Both the position numbers and the translations under genes were made by a program. The notes beneath the pieces were generated by a model. That model was not told the origin of the DNA. It worked only from the letters and a program-made list of their open reading frames with translations, and did not search any database. Positions 13,501 through 23,995 of a stretch of 64,000 bases of DNA are shown piece by piece. The stretch comes from Mactra quadrangularis (taxonomy: Eukaryota; Mollusca; Bivalvia; Venerida; Mactridae): assembly GCA_025267735.1 (NCBI GenBank), contig CM046299.1:32254887-32318886 (forward strand), read 5' to 3'. Each line of letters begins with the position of its first letter. The stretch's first letter is position 1.

Positions 13501-14147
13501 AACAAAAATGTGCTGTTGTATTTGCCCCTTCACCAGGGAAACTAGGAACCAGAGACCTGGTCCAACAAAAATGTGCTGTTGTATTTGCCCCTTCACCAGG
13601 GAAACTAGGAACCAGAGACCTGGTCCAACAAAAATGTGCTGTAGTATTTTCCCCTTCACCAGGGAAACTAGGAACCAGAGACCTGGTCCAACAAAAATGT
13701 GCTGTTGTATTTGCCCCTTCACCAGGGAAACTAGGAACCAGAGACCTGGTCCAACAAAAATGTGCTGTTGTATTTGCCCCTTCACCAGGGAAACTAGGAA
13801 CCAGAGACCTGGTCCAACAAAAATGTGCTGTTGTATTTGCCCCTTCACCAGGGAAACTAGGAACCAGAGACCTGGTCCAACAAAAATGTGCTGTTGTATT
13901 TGCCCCTTCACCAGGGAAACTAGGAACCAGAGACCTGGTCCAACAAAAATGTGCTGTTGTATTTGCCCCTTCACCAGGGAAACTAGGAACCAGAGACCTG
14001 GTCCAACAAAAATGTGCTGTTGTATTTGACCCTTCACCAGGGAAACTAGGAACCAGAGACCTGGTCCAATGAAAGGTTGTGCTGTTGTATTTGCCCCTTC
14101 ACCAGGGAAACTAGGAACCAGAGACCTGGTCCAATGAAAGGTTGTGC
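13501..14147 (+). repeat. 63-bp minisatellite, 10 copies
   Basis: Units start at 13501, 13564, 13627, 13690, 13753, 13816, 13879, 13942, 14005 and 14068. Copies are almost identical. The third unit has 'gtagtattttcccc', the ninth has 'tttgacccc', and the last carries a 3-bp longer junction ('ccaatgaaaggttg'). The period is divisible by three and the unit lacks stops in several frames, so long open frames on both strands result automatically. I do not regard any of them as a gene. Confidence 0.95.
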
Positions 14148-16202
14148 TTGATAGTCAAATTACTCCTAAGAAAACTACTAAGTTAATCTAGTTATATTTC
14201 ACCGAACGATCACCATATAAAATTTATGGTTTAATTAAGTTATTTTATAGTAAAAGTGCAGAAGTATTGTATAGAAATGACATAAAACTCATATCCTCAG
14301 TTTTTACGGAAAGCACAGATACCTTCATCGTCGGCAGTCACTGAACTTTCTTCCGTAACACTCCATATGTACCGTGGGCAATTTGACGGGTGAAATCTCG
14401 TTTTCGAGAATATTCACGAGGCGGGGGAGACCAATCTTCTTCCAATGAAATCGCATGTTACAAATAAAAACTCTTCAATAACATTGACGTCATACTGGGA
14501 TTTTCATCACCCGATTTAGAAAAATCATTCATGGAGGCCACCATTTTGAATGGTAAACCAAACCTTAGATATAAAACGTAATTTCATTGGCTAGTTTCCC
14601 GCAGTAGTTTCCTTGCGGAACCAATGAAACTGTCTCATTAATTAATCAAGATTACGAGATTTTCCTAACCAAATGGCACACGGTACATAACGCAGCAAAG
14701 CGGAGTAATGTATCGTGGGATAACCAACGATAAGACGCCTTCACAAAACAGACAACTTGTGGTTGAATGAATAGTTTAAGCAGTGATGTGTTATACGATC
14801 AAGCTTAAATAAATTTTGTGTGTAAATATAACTTGTGACAATGATATATATCAACTTACAATTAATGTAGCATGTGCTTATATTAAACCAGTTAATAATA
14901 TTGGAATATGTATTGAATAAGACTTGAATTATGGGATTTTCTTTGTAATATCTATAATTTAGATAAATGATAAATTTGATTGACAGAGATCAAACACTAT
15001 GATTGACACACATTTCAATAAGTGTGATACAACTTGAGTTATACAAGTCAATTAATCAAATTCACAGAACTTTGACTCCGTTTTATAATCAATTTACATT
15101 GAAATGAAGAACAAGTTCAAAGTGTTAAGAAATATAATTTACACATGTACTGAACGAGTGACATCAACCCTTGAATATGATGGTTCATTGTATCAATATC
15201 ATCGATTATCAAGTTCTTGGTACAAGCTGTAATGTAATACATGTACTTTCAACATCTTTGACGAGAAAGCATTTACCTTAGTCAGCATTATATATAATAT
15301 ATTCGTCATACATTCAAGGACTATTATGGGACAGCAAATGCCCCATGGAATAATAATCAGTAAAAAATATGGCTAAAACAATTTAAAATATTAATTAAAG
15401 CCCCATTCTACCTATCCTCTCAACATACACCCCAACCAATCCTTTTCCTGGATTAAAAAGCTTAGATTTACCATTCATTTAACGCATTAAAGCAATTCGG
15501 TCATTCTTCAATAACATACAGTTAATACTTTAAAATGCAATTGAACTTAATGCAAAAACTGCCATATATCATCTCTAATAGTAGCAATATGACATTCCAG
15601 TCATTACATGACGTAACACAAAACGCACGAAGCGAATTCTACCTTAAATGTAATATAACAGTATTACATAATAACAACAACTATAATCAACAACAATCAT
15701 GTATAAGTGTAATGAAACAACAGTGTTCGTATATAGACACTTACACTGTTTTATTGGTTCTTTTCTGTAGAGATGTCCACAGGGAACTATAAGATGAGAG
15801 ACTTATCTGAACAAAAACAACTTATATCCTGACTACCAGACAATCCCAGAGGTGTTCAACAAAATGAAATGTCCAGCACTATCACTATCTATTCTTATCA
15901 TAGTGTAAACTTTTAACTGGACTTTTTACATTCCTATATTTGATATGTTCAGTTAATTTATATGCTTGATATTTAAACCATTTACTGGTAAAGCTGTGAT
16001 TTTATATTTTTAAAAACATCATTTACCTTTTAAAATATGAACCAATTTGAAAGTTCATATTAAAATGGTTTGTTTAATTTTACTTAATCAACATTGTTTA
16101 AACTTCTTTTTATATATCTCTCATGTCTCAACATTAATAAATAGAGTGTCCAATATGGGAAGTGTCCACTCTTTGTATATTTTAAGAGGAAACAGAAGCA
16201 AT
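14148..16202. other. Non-coding; weak promoter-like patch
   Basis: No exon was recognised. The interval 14330-14760 is less AT-rich and has CCAAT-type words ('ccaatgaaa', 'tcattggc'), a 'tgacgtca' site near 14485 and 'gccaccattttgaatgg'. It could be an old promoter or a transposon remnant. Confidence 0.3.
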
Positions 16203-16505
16203 CAACCCGGATCGCTAGCGCGGTTGATAGCACACCGGGATTTCGAATCTAGTGTCCCCAGGAGGTACAGGTTTGAATCCTACCCGGGGAGGTTATAATT
16301 TTTTATTAAATTTGACAGTAATGTCAATTTTCTTCCATTAATAAGGTATATGGAGAAGTTTCCGGCCTTGTGGAAGGGTAGGTGAGTATTGGTTATAGAC
16401 AAAGGTCCAGGAAAGCTAGGTTAGGTGCGCTGGACGCCGTAATTTGATCTATACAATGTGTTGCTTCGGCGTTTAATGCAACAAAATAAATAGATAAATA
16501 AGTAT
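16203..16505 (+). mobile_element. tRNA-derived SINE
   Basis: The head has a box A-like 'gctagcgcggttgatagc' and a box B-like 'ggtttgaatcc'. The body resembles the split SINE at 9945-10530 ('ggccttgtggaagggtag'). The tail includes 'gatctatacaatgtgttgc' and 'tcggcgttt', then an A-rich end. This family has a different head and body from the SINE at 20230 but the same 3' tail. Confidence 0.75.
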
Positions 16506-18587
16506 ATTTTAAAAGGACTTATAAGCAGTCATTATCGCTATATGTTCCAGTGTTATAACGCAGTTGAACACAACATCAAATTTGTAATAAATATGATAAA
16601 TACAACTTGTTCTCAAATAAATAATAATAAATACGTTATAATAGTTGGACACTTCATCACCTATTGTAAACTAAATATCTTGTCTTTACATTGATTTTCT
16701 CTAATAAAGCATGAACATTAAGATACAATACATGGATAAAGCTATGAGAGCATGAATCCAAACCATTTATTGTTTGATTTACATTTAAAATACATAGATA
16801 TTCGTACGTTAGCTAGAAATTAGTAGAATTCTGCTACCTAAGTCATAAACTGTTTGTTTAAACTGAAATTAAATAATTAATGGGCAGACAGCATTCCCCG
16901 ATGTAAACATATCATGTTTTGTTCTGCACAGTGTATTTGTTTTGTGTTGGGGTATGAAGTATATAAGCAACTCTTAAATTATAAATGTGGCAAGGTATCC
17001 CTAGTCATCATTAAGACGTGACTTCAAAATGACATAGCAAAATGTTGGTAAATTGTAATCTTTGAACAAAATGTGTAAGAGTTTAATCACGAATGGTGGT
17101 ATTGTTTTATTTGCAGCGAGCTAGCACTGAATTTATTTGTTTATCAACCTAGCAGGTAGGTCAAATTTTGCCTGAGTTCACACTGAAGTAATCACACACA
17201 TAATCATAGAGAAAGAATAGTAAGAAACAACGAGTAAAAATGCCAATATTCCCAGTACAGAGAAACCCATATGGAAGATAACACATCTAGCATACAGTCT
17301 CGAAACATAACATCAACTACAACTATAATGACTTCATCCCAATTAGAATGTAATGTTCTTGTAAGTTTAGTAAGCAATTATAAGAAATTGATCAATCTTA
17401 CTGCAGAGTAGAATATAATACCGTGGAAGTCATGGAAACCAAGGAATCTAGAAATCTTTAAATTAAGTAACATTAGAAACACTCTATATTTAGTAAATAA
17501 TTAACGGAAGAAAGATAGATTGAAATATTATAGCAGTTGAAATAATGAAATCATTGTATTATAGAAGTATATACATTGTAGTAATTATTAAAACAAAACT
17601 TATGAAAAGTTAAATGATGGTTTTAAGACAATTTAGTTTTGTTGGGATTGTTTAAAAACGTCAATGATTAATTTAGACTATTTAATTTTGTGTTAATAAA
17701 TATTGTAGTAAATGTGTTCTGAACACGGGTTTACATCCAAAATTACAATTGATATTTAGTTAAAGCTGATTTTAAAGATATATAAAATCAGTGGTATATT
17801 AAACATTAGCCAATATATATTACAGTACAGATTGGTGCATGTTTAGACTTTGGAGCGAACTTCGCACGAAAGTCTCAAGTTAACTCCACGAATCGGAAAC
17901 TGTCGACGAAAAAGCCTAAACAGTTAAACAAGCGGTAATAAAGTCAAGTGCAGATAAGCCCATGTACATGTGAACACTGTAATCACTGTGTTTAACTGCT
18001 CTCTCAATATTATTTGTGTCCGTCAATACTTAATGAAGTGACCATCACCTAATCGCAGTACCTTTTTATACGCGCCAAGAATAGTTCAGCCATTGTTTTG
18101 CGATTAGATTTGACAAACGCACAAACTGTACAGATAAAAGTATTTTCCGTTTGTAATGTTTGGAACTGACCACGCATATTTCATTTTTGGGAGTAGTTTT
18201 TGTCGCTATAATTGCATTAAATTTATATCCATGCGGTCACTACAACTACTAAGACTGACACATTTATCTTCTAGTTACCAGGAGTTAAAGTCAATAGAAA
18301 TTTCGTCTAAATAGAAAAAAATCCTATAATATAACTGCATTTGTAGTCCAAAAAAATCCAGTGCTTCAGCGCTCTGATTTACAGTTGAAATGATCATCTA
18401 CATCTACATTGTTACATTGAGCTGTCACAGACTGACAATTCTTCAATGGTGCGCAAGAGGAAAGTTAGAAAGGATAGTTGAAAGACAGAAATAGACCCAC
18501 ACAGATAAATGTATGCAATGTTAAAGAAAAAAAGAAATAATAGGAAAGATGCTCCAATAACGTTTCGTCCATCAGGGTTTGACCAAT
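16506..18587. other. Non-coding AT-rich stretch
   Basis: No gene or recognised repeat was seen. Confidence 0.45.
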
Positions 18588-18784
18588 TCATTGGGACTCA
18601 AGGCCCACTGACGCAGCTCGTACCCTTCGTTTGGATGTACTTAGTGGTTGGAAGGAAACTCCCCATTGGAAGGCAAGGTCTTTAAGCCTCTCCTTAATGG
18701 ATACTAAGGTAGGGGCATCGGCCACAGCTACTGGAAGTCTGTTTCAAACTGGGATGGTTCGGGGGAAGAAGCTGAGAAGCTATA
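18588..18784 (-). pseudogene. LINE ORF2 C-terminal fragment
   Basis: Translated on the minus strand this gives 'SFFPRTIPV', a stop, 'NRLPVAVADAPTLVS', then 'IKERLKDLAFQWGVSFQ', ending at a TGA at 18588-18590. The 'FFPRTI..WN.LP' pattern followed by a basic helix is typical of the extreme C-terminus of non-LTR retrotransposon reverse-transcriptase proteins. The usual W of 'WN' is a TGA stop, and the frame shifts just upstream of 'SFFPR'. It is a 5'-truncated dead copy with no RT domain left. The sequence at 18500-18587 would be its 3' UTR. Confidence 0.7.
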
Positions 18785-20229
18785 TGTAAGTTACACATTA
18801 TATAAAAGTAAACACCAGAAAGTAACATGTATACACTAATATAATTACATTCTTAGGCTTGTGTGTTGATAAAATCCAATGATTTAAAGAGTTCCAACGA
18901 AAGACATTAAACTATTTTACATTGACAGTATTTAATGGTCAAAATATTGTAATATATCATATTTAATGTTTAAAACAATTCAAGCGTTATAGCTTGGGAA
19001 CTGTAATGTAGTCCAATGAGAATAAACAGAATTTGTTGATAAACAAATCACTAAAATGCAATGTAAGGTATCTTACGCCGCGTTATATTGAGTCATACTG
19101 AATAAGTCAGTTGTTCTTTTAGATAGACCTAGAACTTAGGGTCAAAACTTTTTACCTAGTACAAAGCAAATACCCTTGTAACTGGCTGACAACTGACCAG
19201 TTTGATAAAGATATAATTATTATACAATAGCGTAAGTGTAGAAACTACTTCATGCCAAAACTCCAAAACGTTTGATTGATCTCTCCCGAGAATCAAATCT
19301 AATACCCCAGGATGCTTAGACATCCCATCTAATTAAAACCAGATCTAAAATTCTCCGCCCGCCAACTTATTGCCTTTGATCAAAAATTATTTTCACCAAA
19401 TAACTATAATGCATTGGTCATAATAACGAGTCTTTTTTCCTCCGCGGATTGTACATGTATGTCATTATTATCTCATATTTTTTAGAATATTTTAAGTGAA
19501 ATTAAATCGTAATCAGTCATCAAATATTTTACCAATAATTGATAACATGTAATGAAAATGTTTAAATACAACATGATAATCAAATCCTCTTTTTCTATGG
19601 TAACATCTTGCAATGTATATACATCATATACAACAATCAATGTTTTAATCTCAAATGATCATGAAATATCAAACCTTCATGGAAACAAAAATATTTTACC
19701 AACTATAGAGCTCTATGATATCATAAACATCTGTAGCCAGTATCTAACTGTGTGGGCTGCATTTTACTTGCCTGGTAGCATGTTTTATAGATGCTAGATA
19801 TGTTATCGAAGTATGTACATTGTATACCTGGACTTATACATGTAGCAATTCTCACAGCCAATCCATAGGACCTTTTTATTACCAAAAGAAAAAATGACTG
19901 CATACAGTTTCTCTCCATCACTGAATCAAGAAGGGGGGGGGTCAAATCTAGTCAAATAAATGGTTAAGGAATATATAAATGATATATTCTGATGTCATAA
20001 TCAACGGTGTGTATTAAATTGCAAATTATGTAGAGGTCATTAGGATGTCAGATCAATACAATTTTATACATATTGTAATTTATGTGACATTATCTGTCAG
20101 TTATATACATGCAGCTTTAACCACTTTGAGTAATTGAATTTATTTCCTCATAACACTATTGACATAAAAATAATTAAGCTGGTGTTTAACTCAACAACAT
20201 TTAGAAGATCACTCATGGTACCAGTCATA
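18785..20229. other. Non-coding AT-rich stretch
   Basis: No gene was recognised. The short frames at 19552-19945 are on both strands and lack features. Confidence 0.45.
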
Positions 20230-20546
20230 GCCGCCCAGCTAGCTCAGTTGGTAGCACTAAAGTCAACTTATCGAGGGGTCGTGGGTTCGATTTCCGGCAG
20301 GGTAATACTTTCATAGAGCTTGGTCATGAAATTTTTCTACAGCCTTTCTACCTCCTACCAATGATTTTTAATTATGTAGAACAGTTGTCAGTCACTGACG
20401 AACGTACGCGCTTAGTAGTTGGTTAACAGCTAAATCCAGAGATTTAGCCTTTCCAAGAGAAGTGAGTAGGTTGACTAACTGCCGATATATGACCTATACA
20501 ACGTGTTTCTACGGCGTTAAACTCAACAAACAAACAAACAAACAAT
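20230..20546 (+). mobile_element. tRNA-derived SINE, full length
   Basis: The head has a near-canonical box A ('tagctcagttggtagca') and box B ('gggttcgattt'). The central body ('gtcagtcactgacgaacg', 'taaatccagagatttagcc') is shared with 55783-56010 and 8086-8160. The tail ('gacctatacaacgtg', 'tacggcgttaaac') ends in (CAAA)n. Compared with the 55783 copy it has about 90 extra bases between head and body (about 20305-20395). Confidence 0.85.
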
Positions 20547-21210
20547 GTCCTGCTGACATGCAATCACGTTAAAATCAAACAATTTCACTTTCAACTAGAT
20601 TTCCACTAGAATTTATCTGAAGGTTTCAGTTTTACTTTCATTTTCTATAAGTGATGACACTCCTTCATATCCTTATATGGATAAACATTGACATAAACAA
20701 TACACGTAAAGGTTTTTCAACTTTCCACCAAGTTTACCTAAGTCGTGTTAACTTAAATGTCTCGAGAAATCCATTAATATATGTATATAGAGTTTTAGTC
20801 AACAAAAGTAAATTGCAGTGAGACTCGTGTCTACATCCACTTGTTTCAAAGACAACATTCACCATTGCACCGTAAGTGATGGTATGTAACATAATAGGAG
20901 ATAGTATACGTTTTTAGCATGAAGGTGATCGATGGCTTGGCTTCATATAGAACCTATTTTAGTGATATGAGTCCGTACCAAGCCTGACAACGAATACAGG
21001 TGTTGTGGACTCAAAAACAACATTTAGTGGAGTTTAATCATGAAATACCATCTATGGTAATTCTTCTGTCTTCGTCTGTATCAAATAGGGCAGTTACAAG
21101 TCAGTCACTAGAAATATTTGTTTAATTCTAATGATCTAAGCCTGTCCAGAGAATGTGAATGTGAGGACTGACAACCATAATACGATTATTAAGAAATGCT
21201 GAAATGTGGT
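20547..21210. other. Non-coding; possible degraded SINE
   Basis: The stretch 21095-21175 ('gtcagtcactagaaat', 'taagcctgtccagagaa') weakly resembles the SINE body found at 20395-20480. Nothing else was recognised. Confidence 0.35.
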
Positions 21211-21225
21211 GCTTTACATAAAGCA

Positions 21226-21261
<36 letters not shown>
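21211..21261. repeat. Hairpin adjoining (TA)n tract
   Basis: 'tggtgcttta' and 'taaagcacca' form a 20-bp palindrome with 'ca' at the centre, immediately followed by an alternating TA tract at 21230-21261. Confidence 0.85.
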
Positions 21262-21263
<2 letters not shown>

Positions 21264-21954
21264 TATAGCATTCATTTAATCATTAAAATGAAATACTGAA
21301 ACTATCTGTTCCACTCCTTTGCCTTTTCATCGTATGTACTTGTATCATATTAAGAGATAAAAAGCCTTGTAAGACGAGAAGAGCTCAATTTCATCTCTCT
21401 ATATGGTTCATACCAAAAGTTAAAGTGCCAAGAAACAGTCAGTGGCCTTAGTTGAACTGTTACTTTTATGATAGACAGATAAAATCAAGGAAAAATGACT
21501 GATATACAGGAGAGACAAAGGCTAATCTAGATATATCTTCCTTTTAATAGCGGGGAATATAATTAGTAATAGTTAGTAACATACTATAGATCATGCAAGA
21601 GTAGGATGTAAATATAAGTAGAAAGAGGGTCCACAGTAGTGCTGGATATTGTAAGTGAAACATTTTACTGTGGTGTTTACAAATACGATACCAATAAAAG
21701 TAGTTCGTACAAAATAACAAAATGTGTTTTTGTAAACATTAGAAAATATCCATTCCTTTTTTTAGAGGTAGACGGCATGGAAAATGAAAGTTTTATAGTT
21801 CATCTTAACAAATTATTGTAGTGGACAAACCACCATCTCATAGTCAATCATGCTTGTAATGCAAGAACGCATATCCATTACTTCAACAAGACACACATAA
21901 AACATATCAAAATAATATATTTTATTGTCATCCTGAGCACCCCCTGTCGTGTGA
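21262..21954. other. Non-coding AT-rich stretch
   Basis: No gene was recognised. A 60-codon frame at 21639-21821 has no supporting features. Confidence 0.45.
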
Positions 21955-22108
21955 AAGTGTTTTTTGTACGAACTACAGGTCGTATTCTAGGTCATGCTTG
22001 TTTATGTACTTTAAACAATGGACTTGCCCACTAAATACGTAGGTGAATAAACTGAGGCTTGAACAACATTTTACTGATTTAAACATACCAATTTGATATT
22101 TAACATTT
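21955..22108 (-). repeat. Interspersed repeat family A
   Basis: The minus strand matches 43050-43200 over most of its length, including 'agtgggcaagtccattgt', 'tttaaatcagt' and a terminal 'gacctgtagt'. The family is also represented at 545-610. It directly abuts the family B repeat at 22109. Confidence 0.7.
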
Positions 22109-22310
22109 ACGCTATTCCCATGCGTTTATCAAGGTCGAGGTCAAATATTTATAGTGAAACATTTATTTCTTATTTTATTTTCAATATGATATTATCGGAC
22201 CATTTTTCATGTATGCAACTGCGTTTATACAGAAATGAAAACACATTTTTTCAAGTCACGTGTTCACTTTTGACGAATCAGATTGTATTATTTCGTTTAG
22301 GCTGTATTTA
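22109..22310 (+). repeat. Interspersed repeat family B, short form
   Basis: This is colinear with sequence flanking the giant inverted repeat at 38-40 kb. 'gcgtttatcaaggtcgagg' matches 38223-38241, 'ttattttcaatatgatatta' matches the stretch near 40004, and 'aagtcacgtgttcact' matches 40216. It lacks the 1.69-kb inverted repeat and about 137 bases corresponding to roughly 40042-40178. It is either an unoccupied relative or an internal deletion derivative. Confidence 0.75.
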
Positions 22311-23829
22311 CTAGATGGTACTCGTATGCGTATATTGTTATACGCTGATGATGTTGTTTTGATTGCTGAAAATAGCCAGGATTTACAAATAAATTGATGC
22401 TTTAAATGATTGGTGTAATACATACCATATGTCTGTAAATTGTAATAAGAGTAAATTATTCATTCTAGGCCCTTATATCATGCAAAAAATGATTATATGT
22501 TTAAATGTGGCAATAATGTGATAAATATTGTTGATAAATATACGTATCTTGATCTTGTATTCACTGAACATCTAAATTTTGATATTATGACAAAGGCTGA
22601 GAGTGCAATTCGTGCTTTAGGTTTGGTAATAGCTAAATGTAAATCTTTAGAAGGTGTTCGTTATATTGTTTATACAAAACATTTTGATTCTATTGTGTGG
22701 TCTGTCATTTCTTATGGTGCTGTGATTTGGGGTTTTAAAACATACTCTTGTATTGAAGCAATTCATAATAGAGCAATGCGTTTCTATCTTGGTGTTGGAA
22801 AGTATACACCATACACAGCTATCATTGCTGATATGGGTTGGGTTTCTCCTATTGTCCGACAATGGAGTGTATCTCAAATTTATGGAGTAAACTTAGAGCA
22901 CTAGATCATACAAGAATGAATAAACGGATTGCAATTTGTGCCGCAGCATCTGGTAGTTCCAGATGTAAAAATTGGTTTTATATTGTTAAACAGAAACTGT
23001 TTCAATTTGATCTTAATCATTTTTCTGACATAAATATTGGTGTTCACAAGTTATCTCTTAGAGATGGTATCAAAAATAATATTTTCAAGATTTAAATTTG
23101 AGTGGCTTAATTGAATCCAGACTGATGAGAGCAAACGTGGAATGTAGGGAACAAGCTAAGAACTTACATAGTCATTAAAAATTATTTTAGTGTTGAAAAA
23201 TATTGTTCCATAATCATGTCTTTTAATCATCAAGCTGTCTTTAGTAAATTTAGATGTTGAGTTGCTCCCATTCGTATTGAGACCGGTCGGTATGAACGTT
23301 TGCCAGTCTGTGATAGAATTTGCATGCCTTGTGGGGTAGTGGAGGACGAGTATTATGTAATGTTATGTTGTTGTCTATATGATGATATACGTTTTAATCT
23401 CTTATCACAAGTTTTTAATATATGTATGTAATGATTTTGTTAGCTTAACATGTAATAAACAGCTCAGCTCACAGTACTTTTTACCTACCCAGATTTTAAC
23501 AGGATTAGTGCAAAAACCTGTTTTGATATTCTAAAATGTCGAAATTTCTTATTATGTTAGTAATCCATTTTAGTATTTTTTTAAATATTCTTATTTTTTA
23601 TTCTTAATTATAGATTTGTCTGATGCATATACATGTATTTACACTTTTGATTATAATGTAATATTTGTTAATTTGTATTGTTTTAATTGATAATAGTCTC
23701 CCATATTTCTATTTAGAAAGGATAACATTGTTGTTATTAGTTTAAGTTTCATCTGTATATATGTTTTAATTGTAGTATATCGTGTAACATGCAATGTGAG
23801 ACTTTAATAATAAATAAATAAATAAATCA
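22311..23829 (+). pseudogene. Decayed LINE (non-LTR retrotransposon) RT fragment
   Basis: It starts inside the reverse-transcriptase domain: 'LLDGTRMRILLYADDVVLI' holds the catalytic YADD. This is followed by 'LNDWCNTYHMSVN', and then, in shifted frames, 'FYLGVGKYTPYTA', 'IADMGWVSP' and 'DHTRMNKRIAI'. Near 23260-23370 a C-terminal cysteine motif appears: 'APIRIETGRYERLPVCDRI', then 'CMPC' and a further pair of cysteines. The copy ends in (ATAA)n near 23829. Reading requires several frameshifts, and an in-frame stop occurs soon after YADD. The endonuclease domain and most of the RT fingers are missing, consistent with 5' truncation. It belongs to a different LINE lineage from the element at 59-62 kb. 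Confidence 0.85.
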
Positions 23830-23995
23830 AAAAAGACGATTGAGCATTATCATGAAATGATAAACCAAGCTGATAATTGAAGGGCATTACTGAAGTTTTT
23901 AAAAATAATTTCCGTATATAGTAACTCTTGCTAAACTTTAATGATTCAGAGAAAATAATTTATGTCAGCTGGTGTAATGACAACCTCATTGTTCT

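Noticed and set aside
13356..14072. Long open frames (up to 238 codons) on both strands across the 63-bp repeat
   Set aside because: The period is a multiple of three and the unit has no stop in several frames, so the frames follow from the repeat. There is no start context, splice site or non-repetitive coding sequence.
20230..20302. Functional tRNA gene
   Set aside because: A and B boxes are present, but the segment is continuous with a SINE body and tail that recur elsewhere, and the acceptor stem does not pair properly.
22647..22877. Minus-strand frame opposite the 22-kb LINE remnant
   Set aside because: It is a shadow of the plus-strand reverse-transcriptase reading, which has recognisable motifs.
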